Origin: Ustulina deusta
Taxonomy: Eukaryota > Ascomycota > Sordariomycetes > Xylariales > Xylariaceae
DNA: 64,000 nt
Assembly (NCBI GenBank): GCA_023159155.1
Contig: JAJNNX010000042.1
Location: 62,001 to 126,000 of the forward strand
Direction: 5' to 3'
Within the stretch, counting starts at the first letter, position 1. Each line of letters opens with the position of its first letter. A model generated the notes under the pieces. It did not search any database, was not told the DNA's origin, and saw nothing but the letters and a program-made list of their open reading frames with translations. The position numbers and the translations under genes are program-made. Shown one piece after another: positions 11,001 to 22,968 of this stretch.

Positions 11001-13339
11001 GCCAGTTTCAAGAGCAAAAATGTGCCCTCAAGCTACCAAAACCCCTTTACGCCAAAGCAATGACTGACCTAAATCTTCAAAGTGTGTGTGCGCGAGAGTA
11101 TGGTCAAGTTTGAAAGCCAAGACACCCAGAACCTTGAAATATGCGACGTTGCGAACAAACCCATACCGCTAGTCCTTAATCGTCAGATGATCAAAATCCT
11201 CGAGGACATGAAAGCGCCCGAGGCATGGTTTTTCACAGCTCAGAATCGAGAACTTAATCGCTTGCGCAAGATCACGGCCATCACTGATAATACAGTGATA
11301 TTTCTAAAACGCCAGAAAATTGCGGAGCAGATGGGCTTCGCCCAATTTATTCGCCGTCTACACAAATTGGGGCTCGATTATAAAAAAGATGCCTTTCTCT
11401 GCTCTGTAGTCGAGGCAGTTGTGTTGCGCGAAGTTCGCCTTCTCAAACACAAGTCTCGAATACCCGTTGAACAAGGAGTGACACTGTTCGGAATAATGGA
11501 TGAATTTGGATGCTTGGGTGACGAAGAAGTGTTTATCACGTTTGACAAACAGAAGGGGAGCGCATACCCCAACCTTCACAATCGCCTCGTAATTGTCACC
11601 CGATCACCAGCATTGCACCCTGGGGACATACAAATTCGCAGGGCGATTGTGCCACCTCGCGGACATCCCCTTTGTAGCCTGTCTAATTGTATCGTCTTCA
11701 GCCAAAAGGGCGAACGAGATCTGCCGAGCCAACTCAGCGGAGGTGATCTTGAGTAAGTCCTCCCAAGTCTGCTTCCTTAGGTTCTCCCGTGTGCTAGAGC
11801 TAGGAACAACGCATGACATTGCAAAATTTCTTATCTACGGAGCTCCTAACATCTATTCGGCTCAAACTGACAACCATGTTATACAGTGGAGACATTTATA
11901 ACGTGATATGGGATCCTATTGCTGTTGAGGAATGCAAACGCGAATTTGAACCTGCTGACTATCCTCGAGTTTCGCCTCTCGATATAGGCAGAACTGTGCG
12001 CGCGCAAGATATGACTGAATTTTTCGTCAAATTCATGGCCACCGACCAGTAAGTTTATTGCCCCAGTTTAACATTGACTGCTAGTTTACCCGTTTGATTG
12101 GCCATTGTATGAAAATACTCAGTATTGCCCAAACATGGTCGAGGATAGGCCGCCACGATAGGTTTACTATTTGATAAGTTAATCTATCGAACTAACTCTG
12201 ACGTGATTGTTACAGACTAGGACTTATTGCTGTCAAGCATATTATCCTCGCCGACTTACACGATGCAGGTACAGTTCATGATGAATGCAAGTTACTGGCA
12301 GAGATGCATTCGACAGCAGTCGACTATTCCAAAACTGGCATACCGGTCAATATGAGCAAAATGGCATCAATGAAAAGAACCAAATACCGTCCAGATTTGT
12401 GAGTTTTGATTTTCAAAGTGCTTCATTTGATCGCTAATACGCTGGTAGCTTGGCCCCTGCTCCTCCTGCCAATATTGTAGACAAAACTGAGATTCGCTTT
12501 GAACCGCCCGTCGCACCATCAGCCGACGAAGACGAAGATGAAGACACTGGGCCTAAGCATAGGTTCTACAAATCGGAAAAGATACTTGGCAAGCTGTACC
12601 GCGCTATTGACGAGAAGAGGATTTGGAAAGACGATATTCATTTGGTTGTCAACCATTCCGGCCCTTTGCTCTGGGATGAGATAATCGTGCACATAAAACG
12701 CCGATGTGATATGAATCTCGGGCATGTCGATTGGCAGGGAGCAATAAATGAAGCGCGTAGCATTCGTCAGGCGTAAGTATTCGTTTATTTTATGGACGAA
12801 TCAGTTGGTAACCTTGATTTAGATACGACGATATGATTTGGACAGCCACTATCGATCACTCAGACCATTCTTCCAAGGGAATCACTGAACTAGAAGTCTT
12901 CACTGGCACAATATTCAATAAGTCTGGCGTCCAGACGCGCCGACAACGTGACACATCCACGCGTCTCAAGGACGAATTCGATCGTATCGTAAAGTGGGTC
13001 GAAGCTCTCATCAGAAAGCAAGATGTGAAGTCATCAAAAGACTTACAGGACGGCGTCGAAGAAGACTCACTCGATGGCTACGATGGGGAAGGCGCCATCT
13101 TAGAGACGGGATCCACGGCGCTAGAATTGAGTATTGCGTGTCTCCATGTAGGAGTGATCGGACAAGACCGTCACCGCTCCAACAAGCGGAATGCTGGCGA
13201 TTTTGAGAGCTTCAAGGTCATTGCTGCTCACTGCGCCTTGCGAGAGCTCGATATTGCCATTAGCGAGAAGGAGATATCAGATGGGGCTGCTTTTGTAAGC
13301 GGTGGCTTTCCTGGTGTTAGAAGTGGAAGGCTCGCATGA
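8024..13339 (+). CDS. RNA-dependent RNA polymerase (RNA silencing/meiotic silencing)
   Basis: Thirteen exons give an unbroken 1302-residue protein: 8024-8588, 8688-8916, 9062-9456, 9606-9923, 10237-10342, 10413-10529, 10613-10665, 10702-10971, 11083-11752, 11887-12048, 12216-12398, 12449-12772, 12823-13339. An RRM-like N-terminal region (GFAVFLSNVP) leads into the cell-encoded RdRP core: VYKVQVTPTRIMFSGPEPE, FLGFSHSSLR, AARIGQAFSET, FSDGVGTISREL, then VTRSPALHPGD and LPSQLSGGDLDGDIYNVIWD. The catalytic DLDGD (about residues 906-910) is intact but its codons are split by the intron 11753-11886. The enzyme copies single-stranded RNA into dsRNA for Dicer. Relatives are Neurospora QDE-1, SAD-1 and RRP-3; the sequence looks closer to the SAD-1/RRP-3 type than to QDE-1, but I cannot prove the paralogue. 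The 53-base exon at 10613-10665 is the weakest part of the model. Confidence 0.93.
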
Positions 13340-16335
13340 TCAGAGGAATGAATGGTAGATGAAAATTTTGAGAGGAAGGATTTGTTATGAGCCGAGACGA
13401 TTTGATAGGTGTAACTAGACAGTAGTTTTCATTGTCGCCAACAACTACGTAATGAGGGTATCCTAGGCTAAGTCACTGAGGGATGATGTAGCATTAGCTT
13501 CATGTGCCGCATGGGGTAGGCAACCAGACCAACCCAGTATCGAAGGGAGGTACTTGAGTGCGTGGATGACCAATCGAGCTTCATTTTCTATCTGATCCCG
13601 CCGATTCCACATATCTACTCAAAAGATTTGGGTTAAATCACGTCGAATAATAGGGCTGCGGGTGAGTGGTGGGCAAGCCGCTTGTCATGTTGGATGCATT
13701 TCGTCTTCGAGGCCCAGGATAAATATCGCGCAGATAGATGAATAAACGCCCACCCAAACTGCAACACGGAGCGGGAAGATAGCACCAATCATGTCGGAAA
13801 GGAAACGAGGGCACATGTTTGATGTTTGGAAAGTATGGCCTGCCGACACCGTTGGTCTTGTTATATCTATTTCTGTCCCGCTCGCTGAATTGGGCACTAG
13901 CTTAATCTTGAACTCATTGCATCATGCGAAAAGTTCAAGGCGTATCTCTGGTTCTAATACTGATTCTTCGAGTATTCGATAGTGGTGTAGGTTTTGTTTC
14001 ATGGTTAGAGGAAGCACACGTATGCATGCGAAGGTGGTAGATCTATCTCTACTGCTCAACCTTAAGGCTTCTGGCGAGAGGTGCGTCGTATGGTGTGTGT
14101 GATGGAACTGTAATAATATATTGTGTCATCAAACATGTGACGTTGATGAGTCTTGGGAAATGGATCAGTTCTTGTACCTTGGTGTGTAGGACTAGACGGT
14201 GAAAACGGTTACAGAATACAACCAACAACTATATCCCCAATGTGTAGACCGCACCTTGGGGGACACAGCCATAACGGAAAACTACTTGGAATTGCACACG
14301 AAAAGGCAAAAGTCAAGAGTATTTGTTGGTAATACCTCGACGTCAATTCGCAAGTGTTGAACCCGAGGCTGTCCGTGAAGCCTGCTGGCTAGGTTGCAGC
14401 CGAATGAAGAATACCTAGCTTTGTAAACCAACCTTTGAAGCTGCTCGGCGATCTAACCCGCATTCGGACTATAATAGCCCGAGATACCTGCACTCTATCA
14501 ATAGATAGACTTTGATATGCTGGCTTCGGTGGACACAGGTGGTCGTGATGACGCCGGTGTTTACGTTTAGCAGGACGTAAGCAGCGGGGGGATTTCATCT
14601 GCCTGTGTAGATCTATCTAACCCAACACAGAAGATCCCAAAGGCCTGCTCGAATACTCAAGGCATCATGGTATCTTAAGATTATGATGGGAGGCTGCGTG
14701 GAGGACAATATGCACAATACGAGTGAGCCGTAGGTTTGCATGTCGTATGGTAGACCCGACTTACACGCAGTTGTCAATACCCGATTCGAGTGCTAGCGGC
14801 TGACAGCGATCATGGGCCACGAAGCCTGTAACTTGGCGTACTCGAGATAGCTGATCGGAAAGGTTAAATGTAAGATTGTAACCATCTCCAATCTCGTCTG
14901 CATGCCGAGTGCACAATGCGCAATATTTCCCTGAATCCGACCAGCGATTTGCGACGATGAGGCAAGGGCAATCCCTACTGTACCAAGAAAACGAAAAAAA
15001 ATGCAGCGTCCCAGATGAATGTCTCTTTCCATCGATCGACCCTACTATGTAGGCAATCATGACTGAAGCTGAGTACATGGCTTTGCCAATGAGCTCGATA
15101 CGTGTTTAGATAGGCCAGGAGCAGCTTACGGTAATGTTACCCACTTTGGATTGCGCGCCTGGATATTACCGTAACTGGGATGGAATGGCGCGGGGTTTGA
15201 AGATGGCCCATCTCATTCTAATGACCTTGGCTCCGGCGAGCACGAGCATCGAATCCCTAGAGGACGGGACTGGAAAACTTGGAAACATAACCACTCACCT
15301 ATACCACCTAGTTGCAGGGGAAAGAGGGATGTCGATATCGCGGTGTCGTGATGCGTCGATGCTGGTTATTGTTCTCTAGGCCAGTCCCTGCGCCTATCTT
15401 GTCTTGCCTGTCAGCCTGCGTTCGCGACAGGAGAGGTCGGGATAGGACAGATCCGGCCAAGCGAGGCTAGGTGTTTGTTCTGTCCCGACAATCCCAGAGC
15501 TCAGTAACAAACAGGAGATGGGCCGGCGAAATGGGAAGACTGACGAGTGTCGGGTTTCGCCTTGTTGATCATGACACGTCTATTCTAATATGCAGATAGG
15601 CCATGTAGGTAGCTCAATCCTGTAAAGAGATGACACGAAAGCGACAGGGAGGGCGATCGAGCTTTTCCCTTCCTGGTCATTCTTTGGACGTCGACCTAAT
15701 TCGCAAGCTCCGTCGACGATACCAGCAGGGGCCATGGCTATGGGGCGGGCTGGCATCGGACGGAGGATTGCTCATAAAAATCCCGACCAATGGCAAGGGA
15801 TAGACAGATGCCGGCTGCTCTCGATGGAGAGACTGGCTGGGGAGCGCAACAAGGGGCAATCTATTCGTCTCGATGGCATGAACTGGCGTCGAGGGAGCCG
15901 GGTGCCAGGAGTCTGCATCGCTGCTGTTCCTCGTGCTGTCTCGAGCGAGACGGACCGCCAACAAGCTGTCGTTGCCTCGTCGAGGCCGGGGCCAGGCCCG
16001 CGGAGCTGCGAGCCGGCATGTCAATCAAAGTATGCACAGCCATGGAGCCTCGTCGGGCCGGGGTACCGCAACAGGTGGGCCGCCCTCGCGGCGCGATGCC
16101 CCATGGCGATGCCCATGCTTCCACGATGCCCACCCTTCCAGGGTCGCAGGGAAGAGACCAGGGGGCCTTCTCCAACCCAAGCCGATGCGTCCCTTGCCAT
16201 ATTTATTAGTGCTTGCAACCCCGCGCTGCCCCAGCACAGGAGGTGCTGGGAACGGCATCTGAATGGCTGAGCCAGTCGCTGTCGCAATAAAACAGGTCAG
16301 AAGATACAGGGCGCGCAATAGGGAAAACGGTTGAG
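13340..16335. other. 3 kb intergenic, no supported gene
   Basis: Both strands were read. Open frames up to about 200 codons near 15.7-16.6 kb are GC-rich antisense or shifted shadows of the next gene's leader and first exon. Those at 13.7-15.4 kb are short, low in complexity and carry no domain. No RNA gene was recognised. The right end must contain the promoter of the DUF1479 gene. Confidence 0.4.
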
Positions 16336-18564
16336 ATGTCCAAGGTAGATGTGGTGCAGCGCACAGGCGCCGCGTCGACGGTCCCCTCCCTCGGGAGCGC
16401 CATGGCTGCCGCTGCCGCTGTCGCCACTGTAGCGACCACTGCTGGATCAACTGCGACGACGACGACGACGACAGCGACAGCGACGACAGCGAACTCCGCG
16501 ATCGCTGCGCAACCGTTCGCGACAACCGGAACCGCACCGCCGACAACGACGACGACACCCACGACAGGGGGGTTGCAGCAACCACTGCCATCGACCCACG
16601 CAAAAAACGCCACAACGTCGCATTCGCAAGCCAGAACAAATGGTACAAAGCGCCCGCGACCGAGCGACCACAAAGACGGCAGACTCGCGAAAAGCAGGCA
16701 ACGGCCGGTTTTCTTGAAAAACAGCATGGAGCCTCCAGTTTTATCCTTTTACGGCACGCAGCCCGTCCCTCTGCCCTCGCGCTTTGCGAGTCTCAAGAAA
16801 CGTCTGGTAGCAGGACACGAGGCCGCGCTGGAGGCATCGTGGGGACGCTTGATCGCAGCCCTGCACGACGAGATAAAGTACATAGACGAGCACCGCACGG
16901 AACTAATCCCCTCCATTGATTTTACCGACATTCACGACGCGGCCAAGGTCGGGCCGTTCGAAACCAGCTTGAAGCGCCATGGCATCGGTGTCATACGCGG
17001 CGTGGTGCCGCCCGAGGACGCGAGCAGTTGGGTAGAGGAGACCAAGAAGTACCTGGAGACGAAGCATGACTTCAAGCCGCCGCCAGCGCAGGACCCGACC
17101 TGTTTCGACTTCTTCTGGACGCCCGCGCAGGTGCGCTCGCGTGCACACCCCAATATGCTGCGCGCGCAGCGCTTCGCCATGTCGCTGTGGAATAGCAACG
17201 ACGACGACCGGCTGGCGACGAGATTCCCCATCACATACGCAGACCGCATTAGAATAGAGTCCACGAACAACGGCATCATCACGGTCAACGGCGTCGCGGC
17301 AGCGCCCGCATCGCCCGAAGACAGCCTCATCGCGGCTGCGGCCGCGGCCTCGAACGCATCGATTGCGCAGGTCGACAACGGGAGTCTAGAGCGGTGGGAG
17401 CTAGACGGGTACGGGCGCTGCGGTCTCTACGACGAGATTTTCAAGGGTAATTGGGAGGCGTATAACGCGTGGGATCCGGCCGGACGCATCAACGCCACGT
17501 CGGACCTATACAACGGCGCAGGGGCATGTTCGATGATGCGCATGTTCCAGGGCATCCTGGCGCTGACGGTTGTCGAGCCAGGCATGATCCGCCTGCTGCC
17601 ATCGTCGAAGCTGTCCACGGTGTACTTTCTCCTGCGGCCGTTCTTTTCCCCCAAGGCACCGGCGCCTGAGCCCGGAGACAACAACACCGACGAATGGGAG
17701 AGCTACCTCGACCCGTCCAACTGGGCGCTCGACGAGGAGCAGACGACAATAATCCACGGCGCGGTGCCGGGACACGCACAACGCGTGACGGCCGCATGGC
17801 ATCCCCATCTCCAGCTCGACAAGAGCCTCGTGACACCACCGACGCTGCAGGCCGGCGACTACATCATCTGGCACCCGGACCAGGCGTACCAGTTCTCCAA
17901 CACCAACTACCGCAGCAGCACCGAGCCCAAAAACGACTCGGGCCCGCGGACTTCGATGCTCGTGTACTCGCCCGCGGCGCCGCTGACGCAGACGAACGCG
18001 CTGTTCCTCGCGCGCCAGCGCAAGGCGTTCCTGCGCGGCCATCCGGGGCCGGACTTCGACTCGACGGGGACGGGGCTGGGCAGCGAGGCGCCGCACACAG
18101 GACGGCTAGGCGAGAGGGAGATCCGCGAGGTCGGCGGCGAGGAGGGATTACGGGCGATGGGGCTCGCGCCGTGGACGCTGCGGGGGACGAAACCACCGGC
18201 ATCGTCGACAGGGGTGGTGGTGGCGGTGGCGGACGAGAAGTCGGGCAGCAGCTCGCCGACGGAGGAGAAGAAGGACGTGGACATGATGATGCTGGACGAC
18301 GGGGCGACGGACAGCCCGGCGTCTGCCGAATCCGGCGGCTCTCGCGCCGAGTCCGAGGTCGTGCGGCTCGCCAACATCATCCTGTTCCCGGACCGCTACG
18401 ACTTTTACATGCCGACTCGGGCGAGCAGTCCCGTGCCCACGTCGCGGGAAAGAGAAAAGGACAAGGAGAAAGAGAAAGAGGCGGACGAGAAAGAGAAAGG
18501 GAAAGGGAAGGAAAAGATCGTCTCGGCTATGTCTACACCGAGGGAGAAAATGACGGAGAGGTGA
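16336..18564 (+). CDS. DUF1479-family protein (putative 2OG-Fe(II) oxygenase-like)
   Basis: Intronless frame of 742 residues. Residues 1-130 are low in complexity, Ala/Thr-rich (from ACG/ACA codon runs at about 16449-16560), with a basic KRPRP-type patch. The conserved part starts near residue 131 (MEPPVLSFYG), so translation might instead start at ATG 16726. Family motifs include FASLKKRL, WGRLIAALHDEI, LKRHGIGVIRGVVP, DLYNGAGACSMMRMFQG, RLLPSSKLSTVYFLLRPFF, GDYIIWHPDQAYQF and LANIILFPDRYDFY. DUF1479 (Escherichia coli YbiU type) has a jelly-roll fold and is thought to be an oxygenase, substrate unknown; WHPDQ and the HGAVPGHAQ segment could supply metal ligands. The C-terminal 40 residues are a Lys/Glu-rich charged tail. 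Third-position GC is high throughout. Confidence 0.85.
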   Translation: MSKVDVVQRTGAASTVPSLGSAMAAAAAVATVATTAGSTATTTTTTATATTANSAIAAQPFATTGTAPPTTTTTPTTGGLQQPLPSTHAKNATTSHSQARTNGTKRPRPSDHKDGRLAKSRQRPVFLKNSMEPPVLSFYGTQPVPLPSRFASLKKRLVAGHEAALEASWGRLIAALHDEIKYIDEHRTELIPSIDFTDIHDAAKVGPFETSLKRHGIGVIRGVVPPEDASSWVEETKKYLETKHDFKPPPAQDPTCFDFFWTPAQVRSRAHPNMLRAQRFAMSLWNSNDDDRLATRFPITYADRIRIESTNNGIITVNGVAAAPASPEDSLIAAAAAASNASIAQVDNGSLERWELDGYGRCGLYDEIFKGNWEAYNAWDPAGRINATSDLYNGAGACSMMRMFQGILALTVVEPGMIRLLPSSKLSTVYFLLRPFFSPKAPAPEPGDNNTDEWESYLDPSNWALDEEQTTIIHGAVPGHAQRVTAAWHPHLQLDKSLVTPPTLQAGDYIIWHPDQAYQFSNTNYRSSTEPKNDSGPRTSMLVYSPAAPLTQTNALFLARQRKAFLRGHPGPDFDSTGTGLGSEAPHTGRLGEREIREVGGEEGLRAMGLAPWTLRGTKPPASSTGVVVAVADEKSGSSSPTEEKKDVDMMMLDDGATDSPASAESGGSRAESEVVRLANIILFPDRYDFYMPTRASSPVPTSREREKDKEKEKEADEKEKGKGKEKIVSAMSTPREKMTER
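16449..16560 (+). repeat. ACG/ACA trinucleotide-rich coding tract
   Basis: Runs of ACGACGACG and GACAGCGACAGCG encode poly-Thr/Ala in the N-terminus of the DUF1479 protein. The length probably varies between strains. It supports the alternative that the N-terminal 130 residues are not conserved. Confidence 0.6.
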
Positions 18565-19433
18565 AAAGGAAGCGAGAGGAAATAGCGCCATTGCGTAAGT
18601 CGGCAAAAGCAGCACGTCCCATGAGAAGGGAGTTTCGGCGTGTTTCTGCTGAGCTATATTTTGCTGCTTCGACATGGTAGGGTATGGTAGGATATGGTAT
18701 GGCATGAGAACCGGGATGGGATGTAAAAACTGGCCGGAGCAAGGAAGCATCTACATTGCATATGCATACGACAAGATGGGGATGGGATGCACATTCTACC
18801 TGAATCGATTCCTCGATTTCATTCAGCATGGGCCGAGAGAACACCTCATACTACTTACTATATACACGATAAAGAGGGAGAGGGGGGGGGGGGGGGGAGA
18901 GGAGCAGGGTTTTGTACATCGCATATAGCTAGCTGGCTTTCTTCTTCCGGCGTTAAGAAGGCTGGGGAGAGTTCTACGGGGATCAACAAGGCAGTGTTTT
19001 CTAACTCCTTGTCGGGTTCATGCGTGGGTTTGGCGTGATTGCGCGCCTCTGCTATAACTATATATGCGAGTGCAGTGCTCGATGGTATAGCTCGGCTCAG
19101 TACGTCATGATATAAAGACTATGTATATGCTGAGATAAGGACTTCCAGCGCGACGGGGTTTCGTCAAACAGACCGGAAAGAATAACTACTTCTGGGATCA
19201 AGTGGGATGGCATCTGGGTCGACATGGGGAGAAGTCGGATACTGCCCAGTGTGTTGATGGTGAAAACCCCTGAGAGCAGAGCATCTGGTTTACCGGACTA
19301 TTGGATGCAACATGGACAGATAGTAACATCTAGATAGTTATTAGGATCTACCTACACGGGCAACACTGCCTAACGAGCAGCCCATTGTCACCTTTACTTA
19401 GAATCTTACAATGAGCCCTCCACCTTTAGAACA
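18565..19433. other. Intergenic with a 16-base G run
   Basis: No gene is supported. An uninterrupted run of 16 G at 18882-18897, preceded by GA-rich sequence, is likely unstable and could form a quadruplex. GGTATGGTAGGATATGGTATGG repeats weakly near 18675-18705. The region holds the 3' ends of two convergent genes. Confidence 0.5.
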
Positions 19434-19948
19434 CTACCTCTTCTCATCCGCTTTCGTCTCCTCGCCTAGCCCCCCATTCCCACCGGCATGACTTTCCTCG
19501 AGCACCACCCGCGAACCCAATTCCTCCCTCCCCACGACAAGCAACGCCATCTCTTTGACGCAGTCCAGCTGCGCCTTCGTAATCGCGGTCCCAGCCGCGA
19601 CGGTGAGGGCCGCGGCCGCAACACACAGCGAGCATCCCACAGCCCAGGCCGGATAAACCACGAGCAGCCTCAGCCCGAGCGGCCGCAGGCGCGGCCGCCA
19701 CGCGACGAACACCTTCCGCGCCACGCGCCACGCCGTGCTCAGCACCATGTACTCCTCGGCCCAGACGAGCGCCAAGACGGCTGCGTGCGCCAGCAACGCG
19801 GCGGCCGCCCGAGACGCTGAATGCAGAGGAGCAGCACGGCGAGGATCCAGAATCGCGGCGTGAGAACGTGCTCGAGCTCGTGTCTGGTGAGGCCGGCGCG
19901 CGAGGCCGAGGTGGTGCGGCATGAGTAGCTCGCGCGGTAGTCGTCCAT
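19434..19948 (-). pseudogene. Small membrane protein gene with a frameshift
   Basis: Minus-strand reading starts at ATG 19948 (MDDYRASYSCRTTSASRAGL) and runs to a hydrophobic segment ending LLLCIQRL near 19820. The frame then continues in unrelated Pro/Arg-rich codons, while the neighbouring frame gives AALLAHAAVLALVWAEEYMVL, a second hydrophobic segment with SLCVAAAALTVAAGTAI, and an acidic tail ending ADEKR at 19434. A one-base shift at about 19805-19820 would join them into a 170-residue protein with two or three membrane segments. No GT-AG intron fits there. It is therefore a decaying gene, a sequencing error, or two chance frames. No family recognised. Confidence 0.4.
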
Positions 19949-22900
19949 CGTGCCTAACAAGACCAGCTCGGGTCGCTCGCTGATGGGATGGAGCTGGGGA
20001 TGGTGTTGATGGATGATGATGTGTGATGATGATTATACACAGATTCGAATGCGTGCGACCTGGGAGGGTTTTTTTTTTTATTCTTTTTTATTCCCCCCCC
20101 CCTCCCCCTTTCCTTTCCTTTTTTTGAAAAAACTTTTCTAAAAAAATTTTTAATGAACGATGAGATTATGCTTGTTCTTCCTGGTGGCTTATAACCAGTA
20201 TACGAATGCAACTACGTTATAAGCTGGCTGTATGACAATTTTTGGATCTTACTCGTACAAACTTGCCCGGATACATACATGGACTATCTAAATGGAATGT
20301 GTCAGGCTTCACCTGGGGGTCTTGCCGGGGCATTAATATGTCTTGCTAGGCATGTTGGCAGTGCTAGACCTCAATGCCTCGGGGCGTAGTCCTTTGGCTC
20401 CCTTGTGGCGTTATATACATGAGCAGCTGTGGTCAGATCGAAGTGCACAGCCAGATCACAGGCGTAAGCCCATAAGCTAGGAGGAGCAGCGATAGGCCTC
20501 AGAGGGTGGGCCTAGAGGCACGTAACATACAGGTAGGGTGTCTCGAATGTAAGAACTTGAAGCCTTGAGTAACACCAATATTCGTGGCTTGGCTGACTTG
20601 ATACTCAATGCGGTTGTGTGATGGTTGATCAGCGGCAGGCAGCATCATCGGATAACCCCGCGACTCGACATCAATGTATAGACTCCCGTTTTCCTTGTAC
20701 CTGTAGGCTTTACTGGAGAAATCTGCACGTTATACATAGAATTGTTATGTTTCGCCAGCCGCGCATATGATAGTACCATTGCGCCGCGAGATAGGGGTCT
20801 AGCCGCTGAGAACGCTACTAGCGTCAAATCACGATTCTATGATCGTACGTGGGAAATTCCTGTCCTGTCGGTGTCGGGGATTATACTTGGTCGGCGTATG
20901 TATGTAGGCCGGACCTGCGGGTGTTGTTGAAGGGTGAGTAGACAGGTCGACGGCGTAATCCTAGAGCTCGTGAGCATATATTTCCGAGTCTATTGCTGCC
21001 TCTAGAAAACTCGGGATTCCTGTCCGCTCTCCCAAGATAAGGTAGAGAGCGGGAGAGTTCCTAGCCATTCCCTGGCCGACCAGGTGGGAGATAGGCCACT
21101 GGAGTCACAATGCCATCACGAGACACCTCCCAGTAATGAACAGGCCACTTCTGACAGACGTCAAAGGGACACCTCAAATGGAACCTCACCCTCGAAATAG
21201 CCTGCCTGCCGATAATTGGATGAAGGGGTTCCCATGAAGTTGTATCAGCTCCTCAAGTCACCAACCCCAGGAGACGGGTCTTTCAAGTCCAGACCGGGGG
21301 GGCATGGTTCGCTATGGTGAGTTACTGGTTTGATTTTCGAGAGCTGCTAGCCGACGAGTGTAGCCATCAAGTTGGGGCAGTAAATAGAAGGTAGTAGTTA
21401 TCCGGTGGAAGCTGGAGAACATAGTTGGCGGCCGATAGCTCGACGAAAGCGAAGCAAGATATGTCCGCACTAAGCGAAAGAGACGGCGGTGGTGCGGGCT
21501 CCGATGCGCTAAGTAAGTATGCAGGACATCACCACGTGTCCCTGTGGCAGGCATCTTATCAAGGCTCGGCAGGTGGGCGTTACATGTACCGGGTATCGCG
21601 GAGATGAACCTGGATACAGCGCAGCGCAGGGAGCCATGATGTGTCTTGCGTGATGGCACGTCGCTGGGCTATGCCGAGGCGACTCTAAGATAAGGAGCAG
21701 GAAACATGGCGTGTGGCGTCAAATGGGGGAATTCCAACCAGGTTCAGAGGTGGAAGGAGAATGGGGGACCTCCTCCGTTGGCGGAGAAGTATCAAGGATC
21801 AAGTGGTGAGGGTATGTAGGTAAGTAGGATAGTTTGAGGCTCGAAGCTGAAAGCTCCAGCTGATTGCGTCGGGAAATTCGACCGCCCAGCCGCTAGACTC
21901 GAACACTCCAGGATTGAGCTCAAATCAGGGGATAAGCTATCTAGCTGGAGGATCGGGAATCGAGCCGCTAGCACAACATTTTAGCCCGGGTCCCAAATAC
22001 CAGGTAGATCAAGCCCCCGCCTCCGACTAGATTCGGCCCATGTTAAGATCAAACCTAGAGTTCTCCTCAGTTTATGCTGAGGGTAGGAGGTCAAGATGGG
22101 AAAGCTCTTATCTTGAGAAGTCTCCAGTGTTACGTTGCGCCATGCATCTTGATTATACAGTAGTACAACGAGTTATAAATAGAGAGCTGTATGTTCTTGG
22201 GCGCATCGGGTCTCGGTTCGCGATCCCTGATTCCGACAGCCCCAGCACTAGCTATCGCCATGACATCGAACGAACGAGTCATAGGTCGCCTTGATCAACA
22301 CACTCAGTGTACTGTAGTTGCAGGAGTCAAGATGTGGCAAGAGAGCTGGACGAGAGACAAGACCAAGAAGAATGATAGCTATTGTCCATCTCTGCAAATG
22401 ATTAAAGATCAAAGACATGTGAACCTCATGCCGGTAATTGCCGAAACACAATGCCGATTTCGGGTCTGGACGTGAGGATCGAGTCGACCGGGCGATGATG
22501 CAATCATGATTGTCATTGGCATTGCATCCTCTCTCCGGATTGCATACTCTTTCCGGGATCCTGTGTGATGCCGTGCGTTGCGAGAGCATTAGGCCAAGAA
22601 AGCGGTACAGTTAGTCTGCAACTCAACACCATTCAGAGAAGTTTGAGTTCAGAGGGTTTTGAGGGTTTTGAGGGTTTTGAGAAAGAAGTTCGCGTGCCGC
22701 TCATTTTAGGGAAAGCATTTACCCCCTCTTTTTCTCGCGGATAAGACCGAGCATAGCATGTCCACAGAACCCCGCTGTCATCGTGTGTGTGCGGGTGTGC
22801 TTCATTCGTCCTGCTTGTCTAACCCAAGCAAATAGAAAATAGAAAACATTGAACTGTCGGATCTGAAAGCGATCTTTGGATGTCGATGAACGGTTGCTTG

Positions 22901-22968
22901 CTCTCTCTATACACCGCCCAAGCTAAATAACATTCTCTCGGCGCACAACCCAGAACAGCCGCGACACT
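19949..22968. other. 3 kb intergenic, no supported gene
   Basis: Contains homopolymer stretches (T and C runs at 20070-20150), numerous stops in all frames, and a short tandem repeat at the right end listed separately. I found no coding frame with a domain and no RNA gene. The right 150 bases are the likely promoter of the gene at 22969. Confidence 0.4.
22652..22678 (+). repeat. Three tandem copies of GAGGGTTTT
   Basis: A perfect 9-base unit occurs three times, about 290 bases upstream of the start of the EthD/hydrolase gene. It may be a variable promoter element; function unknown. Confidence 0.7.

Noticed and set aside
16025..16727. Long minus-strand open frames (up to 207 codons)
   Set aside because: They are antisense to the GC-rich, repeat-containing 5' end of the DUF1479 gene and consist of low-complexity Ser/Val/Arg runs; a side effect of codon composition.
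17506..18750. Several long frames on both strands inside the DUF1479 gene
   Set aside because: High GC at third positions keeps the alternative frames open; their proteins are Arg/Pro/Ala-rich and have no domain.
18882..18897. G run as a telomere-like or replication element
   Set aside because: It is a plain homopolymer without TTAGGG units, most likely a slippage-prone microsatellite.
22195..22260. B-box-like GGTTCGCGATCCC
   Set aside because: No upstream A-box and no acceptor-stem pairing.
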